Both the position numbers and the translations under genes were made by a program. DNA of 37,337 nt from Flavobacteria bacterium MS024-3C (GTDB lineage Bacteria > Bacteroidota > Bacteroidia > Flavobacteriales > Flavobacteriaceae): positions 1 through 37,337 of the forward strand of contig ABVW01000011.1 in assembly GCA_000173115.1 (NCBI GenBank), read 5' to 3'. Positions 1-7,900 of this stretch are shown here, piece by piece. The notes below the pieces were generated by a model that ran no database searches, was not told the DNA's origin, and saw only the letters and a list, made by a program, of their open reading frames with translations. The number at the start of each line of letters is the position of its first letter. Position 1 is the stretch's first letter.

Positions 1-94
1 TATTAACTCCAGAGGCAAAAAAAAGATACGCCACTAAAGGAAGGACAAACAACACCCCTAAAACAAATGTCTTTTTAACTTGAGCGGTCTTCAT
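1..94 (-). CDS. N-terminal fragment of a membrane-anchored protein, probably SCO-like (partial)
   Basis: Only the first 31 codons, from an ATG at 94, lie in the window; the gene continues past position 1. They encode a short basic start (MKTAQVKK) and one hydrophobic segment (about residues 9-28), as expected for a signal anchor. The gene sits 41 bases downstream of the terminator that closes the oxidase subunit III/IV operon. In flavobacteria this position is often held by an SCO1/SenC-type thioredoxin-fold protein involved in oxidase copper delivery. That assignment rests on neighbourhood and anchor only, because the catalytic part is outside the window. A different membrane protein is possible. 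Confidence 0.45.
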   Translation of the reverse strand, partial: MKTAQVKKTFVLGVLFVLPLVAYLFFASGVN

Positions 95-135
95 GATAGC
101 GTTTTTTTTGATTTTAAATCTTTGTAAAAATAAAA

Positions 136-160
136 AAAGGCGGATTAAAAAACCGCCTTT
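136..160 (-). terminator. Rho-independent terminator after the oxidase subunit III/IV genes
   Basis: Perfect 8-bp stem AAAGGCGG/CCGCCTTT with a 9-base loop. On the minus strand it is followed by a run of T (complement of 132-138). It lies 23 bases beyond the subunit IV stop and separates that operon from the partial gene at 1-94. Confidence 0.8.
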
Positions 161-182
161 TATAGATACTATTTGGCCTTTG

Positions 183-566
183 TTAAAATTCCCATTTAAC
201 AAATCCAGCCTTATAAATGTCATAAATATAATTCCCTTCTACTAAAAGAATGAAGGAAAGGTATCCAATAAGAAAAACACCCGTCCAAACTACGGCCCTT
301 CTGAGACCAGCTTTTTCATCCCTTAGGTGCATAAAATCCCAAGCAATATAGTAAGCTTTTACAAGGGTTAGAATAATGAAAATCCAGTTCAGCAATTTCA
401 TTGCTAAAAAACTATTTTGGGTTAAAACCTCTGGTTTTATAATACCTAAGGCAACTTCAATAGCCGTGATAATTGATAAAAACACCAATACACCCCAGAT
501 CTTTTGAGTATTTGATTTAAAGGTTACAAGTCCTCTAAAAATTGATAATTTATGTTCGTGTCCCAT
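183..566 (-). CDS. Cytochrome c oxidase subunit IV (caa3/aa3 type, prokaryotic COX4 family)
   Basis: This is a 127-residue protein with three hydrophobic helices at about residues 23-43, 57-77 and 92-110, and a short charged N-terminus (MGHEHKLS). The length, three-helix layout and position straight after subunit III fit the small prokaryotic subunit IV of haem-copper oxidases. This membrane subunit packs on the subunit I/III core and carries no cofactor. The ATG at 566 is 20 bases after the subunit III stop, so the two are co-transcribed, and the operon ends at the terminator at 136-160. Sequence conservation in this family is weak, so the call rests on topology plus context. Confidence 0.85.
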   Translation of the reverse strand: MGHEHKLSIFRGLVTFKSNTQKIWGVLVFLSIITAIEVALGIIKPEVLTQNSFLAMKLLNWIFIILTLVKAYYIAWDFMHLRDEKAGLRRAVVWTGVFLIGYLSFILLVEGNYIYDIYKAGFVKWEF

Positions 567-586
567 GATAGTGAATTATGCTTAAG

Positions 587-1561
587 TTAAACGAGGTAAA
601 AGAAAGTAAATACAAATACCCATACTAAATCTACAAAGTGCCAGTACAAACCAACCTTTTCAACCATTTCATAATGGCCTCTTTTCTCATAGGTTCCCAA
701 AAGAACATTAAAGAAAATAATCAGGTTAATTAATACACCTGTAAATACGTGAAAACCGTGGAAGCCTGTAATAAAGAAAAAGAAATCTGCAAACAACCTG
801 CTTCCATACTCATTCTGAATTAAATTAGCGCCTTCAACTACTTGCGTTGCAGAGGACAATTTGCCTAAAGTTTCTGCTCTTGACAATAGTGTTTTCTCTC
901 CTTCAGCAGTAATTTTCTCTGTCCTAATCAGTACATTTTCATGTGCCTCTACCCCAGCAACAACTTCTTCTAGACTAAAACTTGGAAGTGCTTTTTCTGA
1001 GCTAAACCAAATGCCATTTTTAGATTCGTGCTGTGTTCTATGTGAAGGCAAAGTGGCTGCAAAATCTCTAATCGCCAAACGCTCTCCTGTATTGGCGTCT
1101 ACAAACTGAAGGATTCTACCTCCTTTGGTCTCTAGTGCCCCAAAATCTCCTTTGATAAAAGTAGCCCATTCCCAAGCTTGAGAACCCACAAATATAATCC
1201 CTCCAATGACAGTCAGGAACATATACCAGGTCACAGCAGTTTTTTTCATCTTATGCCCTGCATCTACGGCCAATACCATAGTCACAGAAGACATGATTAA
1301 AACAAAGGTCATAAAAGCCACATAATACATAGGGTAGTTCCCATGAAAAAACGGCACGTGGGTAAACACCTCATCTGCAATAGGCCAAGATTCCATAAAC
1401 TTAAACCTAGAAAACCCGTAAGCAACTAAAAATCCAGAAAAAGTAAGGGCATCTGACAGGATAAAAAACCACATCATCATCTTACCATAACTGGCCTCTA
1501 ATGGCTTATTTCCACCTCCCCAAACGGGTGCACTCTGTGCGTTTGTAACCGTAGTATCCAT
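587..1561 (-). CDS. ctaE: Cytochrome c oxidase subunit III, long form with a large internal insert
   Basis: 324 residues with five membrane helices: about 28-50, 76-100, 108-132, 256-289 and 303-324. Family hallmarks are SQAWEW at 127-132, ITGFHGFHVFTG at 264-275 and WHFVDLVWVFVF near the C-terminus. The two N-terminal helices of seven-helix subunit III are absent, as in many bacterial versions. A hydrophilic stretch of about 115-120 residues (about 136-254) separates the third and fourth helices, where canonical subunit III has only a short loop. By homology to the mitochondrial topology that loop is periplasmic. The gene has its own consensus promoter (1592-1622) with a leader of about 25 bases, and is followed by subunit IV. 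Subunit III stabilises the core oxidase and proton uptake; the role of the insert is unknown from sequence. Confidence 0.93.
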   Translation of the reverse strand: MDTTVTNAQSAPVWGGGNKPLEASYGKMMMWFFILSDALTFSGFLVAYGFSRFKFMESWPIADEVFTHVPFFHGNYPMYYVAFMTFVLIMSSVTMVLAVDAGHKMKKTAVTWYMFLTVIGGIIFVGSQAWEWATFIKGDFGALETKGGRILQFVDANTGERLAIRDFAATLPSHRTQHESKNGIWFSSEKALPSFSLEEVVAGVEAHENVLIRTEKITAEGEKTLLSRAETLGKLSSATQVVEGANLIQNEYGSRLFADFFFFITGFHGFHVFTGVLINLIIFFNVLLGTYEKRGHYEMVEKVGLYWHFVDLVWVFVFTFFYLV

Positions 1562-1591
1562 AAAATAGTATTCGTATTAAATAAATTTTGT

Positions 1592-1622
1592 CAAATTTAC
1601 ATCATTATTGATCGAAAGACAA
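1592..1622 (-). promoter_or_regulatory. Bacteroidota-type promoter for subunit III/IV genes
   Basis: On the minus strand TTG (1622-1620), a 20-base spacer, then TAAATTTG (1599-1592), matching the TTG / TAnnTTTG consensus of Bacteroidota primary-sigma promoters. The -7 box ends about 30 bases before the ATG at 1561. It lies in the 144-base gap after the short subunit III gene. Confidence 0.7.
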
Positions 1623-1705
1623 TTATTTGGTTTTAAAAAAAACCAGTTTTTTTAGAGGATTTTACTTGAGTAAAAATGTGCCTTTTAAGCCTAATTTACC
1701 ACCCT

Positions 1706-2287
1706 TTAAGCAAAAAAGTAAAAAAACACCACCAAATAGACCCACAAGAGATCTAAAAAGTGCCAAAAGGTCTCACCCAGGCTAATGCCTAAATAATTCT
1801 GAGGACTGTATTTGCCCCTGAATTGGTTTACAATAACCACCACTAAGCTAATCAAGCCTGCTACCAAGTGAAGAATGTGAACAAAGGCAATCAAAAAAAT
1901 ATAAGAAAGTGTCACATTACTCGTAGGTCCTGTAAAATAATACCCCATGGCAATCATATCTGAAAAACCTGAAAACTGTAGCCCAATAAACGCAATACCT
2001 AAACCAAGCGTAATGAGCAGCAAGGCAGAAGCATTCTTATCCCGCCCTAAAACCACAAATCTTTTGGCCAAACCATACGTAAAGCTGCTCATAATTAACA
2101 GTATGGTACTGTATAAAAATGGGGTAGGCAACACAAAGTCTTGCAGCCAATCTTCTCTTGAACTACTCACTATAAAAGCAGACGTCCAGCCAGCAAAACC
2201 CATCACCAAACTAATTATTCCAAACCAGAGCATCATTTTTTTTGCCCTAGCACTTTTACTTTCTACTGTCCCTTTTGTAAGATCCAT
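1706..2287 (-). CDS. Haem-copper oxidase subunit III, short paralogue
   Basis: 193 residues with five predicted helices and the subunit III signatures H137xxH140 (VHILHLVAG) and WHFLDLLWVYL at 175-185. It lacks the insert of its neighbour. In place of the acidic motif (QAWEW) it has LQFSGF, so the conserved glutamate at that point is missing. The start ATG is 11 bases after the ctaB stop, so the two genes form an operon. Tandem short and long subunit III genes are a usual arrangement next to ctaB in Flavobacteriaceae. It may be a second structural subunit (a subunit III/IV-like helix bundle) rather than an alternative subunit III; the sequence alone does not decide. Confidence 0.88.
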   Translation of the reverse strand: MDLTKGTVESKSARAKKMMLWFGIISLVMGFAGWTSAFIVSSSREDWLQDFVLPTPFLYSTILLIMSSFTYGLAKRFVVLGRDKNASALLLITLGLGIAFIGLQFSGFSDMIAMGYYFTGPTSNVTLSYIFLIAFVHILHLVAGLISLVVVIVNQFRGKYSPQNYLGISLGETFWHFLDLLWVYLVVFFYFFA

Positions 2288-2298
2288 CCTATATTATT

Positions 2299-3213
2299 TT
2301 ATTGTAAAAACTTATCTACTACATACACTATTTGCAACAAGCTGATATATATTACACTGGCCAACATAAGCGCTTTGGCTTCTTTTTGTCCGCCTTTGTC
2401 GTATAGCCTCAGCGCATAAAGCAGCATCACTACACCCATAAGTCCAACTGTAATAGCTGCCGGAATTGAAAGTAACAATTGTCCCGTAATGCCTAAAACA
2501 GGGATCACAGAAATGACCAACATCCAAAAAGTGTACATAATGATCTGGAGTGCCGTTTTTTTATCCTTCTTACCCGTTGGCAGCATTTTAAAACCACCCC
2601 TTTGATAGTCTTCGTCTAACAACCAAGCCAATGACCAAAAATGTGGAAATTGCCAGAAAAACTGGATCATAAAAAGGGTCCCCGGTTCAATACCAAAACT
2701 ATTTGTCTCAGACACCCAGCCCAACATAAATGGAATAGCACCTGGAATGGCTCCAACAAAAACGGCTAGCGGTGTAATTGTTTTTAAAGGCGTGTAAACA
2801 CTGGTGTATAAGAATATGGATACAGCGCCAAACATGGCTGTTTTAGGACTCAATACATAGAGAGAAACCAAACCTAATACCGTGAGCAGGGACGCTATAA
2901 TCAGCGCTGTTTGGGTACTGATTCTATGGGTTGGTATTGGCCTATTCGCTGTGCGATTCATCAGTGCATCCAAGTCTTTTTCAATGACCTGATTGAAAGC
3001 ATTTGAGGCACCTACCATGGCATAACCACCAAGAGAAAGCAGTAAAATGTGTGAAAAAGAAACGGTTTCTGCCGCAAGCAAATAACCTGCCACTGCAGAA
3101 AACACCACACTAATGGCCAACCGCATCTTTGTGATCTCTTTAAAAACCACTAAAACCCCTTGTTTGGGCATGGATTCGTTAGGGGTTTCTAATACAACTT
3201 CTCGAGCAGACAT
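2299..3213 (-). CDS. ctaB: Protohaem IX farnesyltransferase (haem O synthase)
   Basis: This UbiA-family membrane prenyltransferase makes haem O from haem B and farnesyl diphosphate, the precursor of haem A for the oxidase. From the chosen ATG at 3213 it is 304 residues. The first aspartate motif is NQVIEKDLDALMNRT (D80, D82), followed by R91-P92. The second is LLDEDYQRGG (D200, D202). Several hydrophobic helices lie around them. The frame is open back to 3279, but a consensus promoter at 3235-3265 lies inside that extension and would leave the upstream ATG untranscribed. The start at 3213 also matches the family length. The subunit III gene follows after 11 bases. Confidence 0.96.
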   Translation of the reverse strand: MSAREVVLETPNESMPKQGVLVVFKEITKMRLAISVVFSAVAGYLLAAETVSFSHILLLSLGGYAMVGASNAFNQVIEKDLDALMNRTANRPIPTHRISTQTALIIASLLTVLGLVSLYVLSPKTAMFGAVSIFLYTSVYTPLKTITPLAVFVGAIPGAIPFMLGWVSETNSFGIEPGTLFMIQFFWQFPHFWSLAWLLDEDYQRGGFKMLPTGKKDKKTALQIIMYTFWMLVISVIPVLGITGQLLLSIPAAITVGLMGVVMLLYALRLYDKGGQKEAKALMLASVIYISLLQIVYVVDKFLQ

Positions 3214-3234
3214 ATCTATAGGGCAATAAGGGGG

Positions 3235-3265
3235 CAAAGATACATTGCAAGGGGTGCATTTGCAA
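3235..3265 (-). promoter_or_regulatory. Bacteroidota-type promoter for ctaB
   Basis: Minus-strand TTG (3265-3263), exactly 20 bases, then TATCTTTG (3242-3235). Transcription would begin near 3228, about 15 bases before the ATG at 3213. It therefore sets the ctaB start downstream of the longer open frame. Confidence 0.75.
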
Positions 3266-3318
3266 TTATTATACCGCATTTATAACACCCAAATTAAAAT
3301 GGAAGATGGGATCAAAAA

Positions 3319-3344
3319 AAAACCGCGCCTAAAGGCGCGGTTTT
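3319..3344 (-). terminator. Rho-independent terminator after the TonB-like gene
   Basis: Perfect 11-bp GC-rich stem (AAAACCGCGCC with its complement) and a 4-base loop, TAAA. On the minus strand a T-run follows (complement of 3314-3320). It sits 25 bases beyond the stop of the TonB-like gene and insulates the ctaB promoter. Confidence 0.88.
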
Positions 3345-3369
3345 AATATAGGTTTAATCCCTGTGAAGA

Positions 3370-4086
3370 CTACTGTAATTTAAACGTAATTGGAATACTA
3401 AAAGGTACCCTTACCGGTCTTCCCCTTTGTTTACCTGGGATCATTTTAGGAAGCTTCTCGATAATTCTAAGCGCTTCTGCTTCTAAATTTTTGTCTGGAC
3501 CACGGTATCTGATGTTTCCAATAGAACCATCTTTTTGAATGGTGAACATTACATTTACCCTACCTTGAACACCCATTTCTTGTGCAATTTCAGGATAACG
3601 GAAGTTTCTTCTGATATGTTTCTGCATCATTTCGTTAAAACAAGCCCTAACAGCCGCAGCACCTTTGCTTTTTTCAGATTCACAACCTGGAAAAATAGGC
3701 ACATCTTCAATTACCGCAAATGGAATAGATAAATCATCGTCAAAATCCTCTTCTACCACGTCATCTATTTCGATCACTTCTTCTTGGGAAGTTTCCGTAG
3801 ATTCAATCACTGTTTCTTCTATTTCCTCCTCATCTTCTACCACTTCAATAATTTCTGGTGCAGCTGGTGGCGGTGGAGGTGGAGGTGTTTTAAGCTGTTC
3901 CGTCATTGGAACCTCCTCATCTAACTGATCTTCTACATTTAATGTGAAGTCAAAATTATTGTCTTCATCGTAGGTTTTCCACTCCAAAGCACGCCAAGTG
4001 ATAAACATTGTTACACAAAGTCCTATCACAAAGTACAAGCCAATGTTTTTGGTTAAATCTGCTTTGGGATTCTTTTTTGGTTCCAT
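3370..4086 (-). CDS. Energy transducer TonB family protein
   Basis: 238 residues: a short cytoplasmic N-terminus, one membrane anchor (about 14-34), then a proline run (PPPPPPP near residue 70) leading into a strongly acidic periplasmic spacer (about 80-120, Glu/Asp/Ile/Val). A C-terminal TonB domain follows (about 145-238) with YPEIAQEMGVQGRV and VPFSIPITFKLQ. TonB proteins couple the inner-membrane proton gradient, through ExbB/ExbD, to outer-membrane TonB-dependent transporters. No exbB/exbD genes are nearby. The acidic rather than lysine-rich spacer is common in Bacteroidota. The start is 52 bases after the vanZ stop without a recognisable promoter, so it may be the last gene of a gcvH-vanZ-tonB unit closed by the terminator at 3319-3344. 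Confidence 0.9.
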   Translation of the reverse strand: MEPKKNPKADLTKNIGLYFVIGLCVTMFITWRALEWKTYDEDNNFDFTLNVEDQLDEEVPMTEQLKTPPPPPPPAAPEIIEVVEDEEEIEETVIESTETSQEEVIEIDDVVEEDFDDDLSIPFAVIEDVPIFPGCESEKSKGAAAVRACFNEMMQKHIRRNFRYPEIAQEMGVQGRVNVMFTIQKDGSIGNIRYRGPDKNLEAEALRIIEKLPKMIPGKQRGRPVRVPFSIPITFKLQ

Positions 4087-4138
4087 ATTATTCGGTTTAG
4101 TGATCGCTAATTTAAAACTTTATTTATAAAAATAACAA

Positions 4139-4528
4139 CTAATTTTTTTCATTTTCTTTATTAAAGCGCTTCATGAGCTTAAATGACAACAGTACGCCAA
4201 TCAAAACACCCAGTGTATTGGCCAGTCCATCTTGCCATTCTCCAAACCTACCCGGCACTAAGTTTGCTTGAATTACTTCAATTACCGTGCCGTAAAAAAT
4301 GTGAAAAAAGGCACTTCCCCATACAAGTGTGCGTGTGCCACTTCGATTTTCAAAAAACAAGGCCAAAGAAAACAGCCCTTGCAACAGTAGGTAAAACCCA
4401 GTGTGGGCTAGCTTGTCAAAGTATGGAATAGGCGGCAATGATTTGGCTGCTATAGGCGTGAGGCTCAAATAAGTTAAAAGGCCTAAAAAACAAAAATACG
4501 CCAGCCATAAAAGGATTCTTTTAGGCAC
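4139..4528 (-). CDS. VanZ family membrane protein
   Basis: 129 residues, about four hydrophobic helices, with the VanZ-family pattern: [14 protein letters not shown] near residue 40 and, later, E-V-I-Q followed by a PGR and D-x-x-A-N-x-x-G (about 84-110). VanZ proteins are small integral membrane proteins; the founder lowers teicoplanin susceptibility, but the role of most chromosomal members is unknown. The start is GTG at 4528 and overlaps the end of gcvH by 8 bases (the gcvH stop is 4521-4523). No in-frame ATG offers a better start, so translation is probably coupled to gcvH. This gcvH neighbourhood is seen in other flavobacteria. Confidence 0.88.
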   Translation of the reverse strand: MPKRILLWLAYFCFLGLLTYLSLTPIAAKSLPPIPYFDKLAHTGFYLLLQGLFSLALFFENRSGTRTLVWGSAFFHIFYGTVIEVIQANLVPGRFGEWQDGLANTLGVLIGVLLSFKLMKRFNKENEKN

Positions 4529-4901
4529 CTACCAAAGCTTTGTAGTCTGCGTCTGAAAGCAAGCTGTCTATCTCAGAAGCGTCTGAAATTTTTAATTTAA
4601 TCATCCATCCAGCTTCGTAAGGATAAGTATTCACGTCCTCAGGCGTATCTTCTAAACCCTCATTAAATTCAATCACCTCACCAGAAAGCGGAAGAAACAA
4701 ATCAGACACCGTTTTAACGGCTTCTACCGTGCCAAAAACAGCATCCTTATCCAGACTTTCATCTAAAGTATCTACCTCAACATATACAATGTCTCCCAAT
4801 TCTGATTGGGCAAAATCTGTAATTCCAACGGTCGCTATATCTCCGTCAATTTTGACCCACTCGTGGTCCTTAGTATACTTTAATTCTGCTGGTATATTCA
4901 T
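4521..4901 (-). CDS. gcvH: Glycine cleavage system H protein
   Basis: 126 residues from the ATG at 4901, the usual length of the lipoyl-carrier protein that shuttles the aminomethyl group between the P, T and L proteins of glycine cleavage. It shows [10 protein letters not shown] at the N-terminus and the lipoylation site [11 protein letters not shown] with lysine K63. The frame is open back to 4937, but a consensus promoter at 4924-4954 covers that extension, so the ATG at 4901 is preferred. It follows sprA by 73 bases, and its 3' end overlaps vanZ. The other glycine-cleavage genes are not in the window. Confidence 0.97.
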   Translation of the reverse strand: MNIPAELKYTKDHEWVKIDGDIATVGITDFAQSELGDIVYVEVDTLDESLDKDAVFGTVEAVKTVSDLFLPLSGEVIEFNEGLEDTPEDVNTYPYEAGWMIKLKISDASEIDSLLSDADYKALVGA

Positions 4902-4923
4902 CTTAAAACGATTAGTTATTTCA

Positions 4924-4954
4924 CAAATGTAACCCAATTTAAAGCGCTATACAA
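4924..4954 (-). promoter_or_regulatory. Bacteroidota-type promoter for gcvH
   Basis: Minus-strand TTG (4954-4952), a 20-base spacer, then TACATTTG (4931-4924), 23 bases before the gcvH ATG at 4901. It lies between the sprA stop and gcvH. No convincing terminator separates sprA from gcvH, so read-through is possible. Confidence 0.72.
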
Positions 4955-4974
4955 GACCCAAAAAGAAGTTTTTA

Positions 4975-7900
4975 TCAATTTCCAAAATTGTACCTCAAAC
5001 TAATACCTGTATTGATCAGGCTCTGAGGAAAGGCGGTAGAAACCGCGTATTTTGAGAAGGTGAAATCGTAAAAGAAAAGGGCGTTTAAATTCTGACTCAA
5101 GGCATATTCTGCTCTTAGTTTGGCCGACAAGAAATACTGGCCCGCACTCACCTGTGTATTGTCTAATTCTAGGTTGCGAATCAGGGTGTAATTGTCTCTG
5201 AGACTCAAATCTGCCTTAATATTTAAGTCACTCTTTAAGCGTTGTTTTGCCCCGCCAATATTTGTGACAAACTGTACGTCTTTAATTCTGTATCCCAAAC
5301 CTAAAGTGAATTCTTTGCCTTGAATTTCTGTGAGTAAATTATTATCAAAACTCATTGAAAGTGCGCGATCCATTTTCATTTCAAAAAGCATACTCAAATT
5401 ATTTTTACTCTCAAAATCAATACGCACTAACGGATTAAACTCATCATTCAAAACCAGATTATTAAAAATATAATCGGGCCTTACATCTAGGGTTTCTGGA
5501 TTAAATGTACTGTTTTCTTTTTCTAAATTGGTCGCGTAAGAATTCACACTATAGGCCGCCCTATAACCATGACTTATAGTGAATCTGGTGAAATGATCTT
5601 TAAACCAATCCAAACGCATGAGCCCGGTATACTTCATATTCCAATTGGGGATAGGGGTTTTATCAAAAGCAGAAAGACCTACTTTATCTGGAGACACCCC
5701 TGTGTAAGCGGCAATAAAAGAAGCCAATAATACCTGCTGACTTGTTTTACCATAAGATTGTGGAAACCCATTGGCGTCTAGATCTGCTGGCAATTCAGGA
5801 CGCGCAGCAGACAGCCTATTGGCAATAGTCAATCTATTTGATTTAAAAGATTCAAAGTTCTCAGACAATTCTTGTGTTCCAGAAGAGAAGAAAGTCTTGA
5901 TCATCAGGGTAGACATACTAAAATTTCCTTGGGTGTTCCCCAGTAATGACTCGTAATTAAACGTAATCGCATCTGATTGGTCAATCCTAAAAGTCTCTCT
6001 TAAATTGCTCGTGTACTGTTTGTCTGCAAAGAGATCAATGGTCAGATCTGGAATAGGCTGGGCGGTGGCATTCAATTTAATTTGACTGTTGTGGGTACTC
6101 AAAAATGGCTCGTTGAAATTTTCAAAAGTAGTGAGCCACCCCCTCCTTGCAGCATTAAACCGCACCTCTGATTGGCTACCAAAAATAAAACCCACACTAG
6201 GTCTGTTGGTTCCCAGAAAACCTATTCGCTGGGTAAAACCAGGTAAAAACTTTCCGTTGTTTTCTGCATAATTAAAGGTCACTCTCTTGACCATAGTGGC
6301 CAGATTGAGGAAAAAATTAGTGGCATCGGCCGGAGGCCTAGAAGTTGCATTGGTGTCAAAAGGATTCTGAGAACGGCTTGTATTATTGGTCTTTTTTTGC
6401 CCGTTTAATCCTAAAAATTGATACAAGCGTTGCATGCCTAAACCTGCGGTTATATTGTGTGTGTTGCCATTTTGAACCGTATTCATTTCCTCACCGGACA
6501 CTTGCCTCAAAGCCTCGCCCCCTCGCTGCCACTCAAAATTGGCCGTATAAGAATACTGGGCGTTAATAAAGTTTAAAAAGGGAAACTTAGCGAATGGCAA
6601 CTCGTAATTTAGCTGCAATTCCTGGACAAATCTATTGGACTCACCGTAGTCAAAAAAGCCGTCCCATATGGCGTGATCTTCATTAATACCACTTTGCTCA
6701 TTGTCCAATTCATTAAAGTAATTTCGCACAATATTATTTGAGGCCGCTGTTAAATTAAGCCGCAGTGATTTGGTCACATTTTGATTAATGGCGTACTGCC
6801 AATTAAATAGATAATTGCGCTGTTGCAAGAAAGGCAAAGCCAAAAGATCCTCTCCGCCACTGCGAACCTCTCTGAATTGTTGCTGGCTAAAAGAGCGGTC
6901 AATCGTTGCGTTCACCGAAAAACTATTGGGCAAAAGATTCAGGTTTACGTCCTTTAGCCACTTCCAATACCTACTTGTGAGTATGGAATCTTTTTTGGCG
7001 AGCGGCGCCAATACCAAAGGCTTAAAATTATGGCCGTAAACAAAGCCTGTTTTAAGCTGCTGGTCTTCTAGTTTTTGTATTTCAAAATCCCTGTGCTCGG
7101 TGTGGTTGTAGGCATAATTCAGGGTAAAATTATCCAAACTATAAAAGCGTTTGGGGGTATTTTCCTGAGCGATACTATTTTTCCTCACCCCTAACATACT
7201 CAGGCTCGTTCGCTTGGTATAGGTCTCTGCTTGCTGTGCGATTACTTTGGCTATTTGGCCGTTGGCCGATGCCGCAATGCGGTCCTCCAACTTTAAATCC
7301 TCATAAACAGGATCGAACTCCGGACTGCTTTTGGTTTCAGAAATACCATAATTTAGCGGCAATTGCACCCCCCAATCCTCAGGCAATAATTTACCTACAT
7401 TGATTTGAGTGACCAAGTCATAAGACAAGGCGTCTTCTCTAGCGCGCTCGTTGGGCATTTGATCTAAGGCGCCAAAACCACTACTGCTCGTGGCGCCATT
7501 GGCTGAAATAGAAACAAGGTCTGCTATATTAGCATCTAAAGCCGCAATAGCCGCCCAGCCACCCTGATTGTCTAAACCAGCCAGACGCAATTCATTGAAC
7601 CAAACCTCTGCGCGTTGGGCTTTATTAGAGACGTTTTTAACCCCTACCATAATACCCCTGAGGTTTCCAAGCGAAGGATTTCCTTTGATGCCTATCCTGA
7701 GGACACCCGCTGTTCTTGGTGCCAAAGCATCTACAGCAACTAAACTACCGCCTATATAATCATAGTAAGTGAGCTGGTTTAAACTTTGATTGGCAATACC
7801 CAAAGATTTAATTTGTGCCAATACGTCTACCGGAATATCCAACTCATTGGCAGAAGGCCAGACCTCTTCAGGACTACTGGATCCATGTGGGGTGAAACTC

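Noticed and set aside
861-1109. Plus-strand open frame opposite the subunit III insert
   Set aside because: It lies wholly antisense to a well-supported gene, has no promoter box or family features, and its composition (Ser/Thr/Ala-rich) is what the reverse of the coding frame gives.
1630-1660. Possible terminator after the short subunit III gene
   Set aside because: The sequence is an A/T-rich near-palindrome around CTGG without a stable loop; stem strength is too low to call.
3865-3892. GGT/GGA repeat as a possible repeat element
   Set aside because: It encodes the proline run of the TonB-like protein; no further copies in the window.
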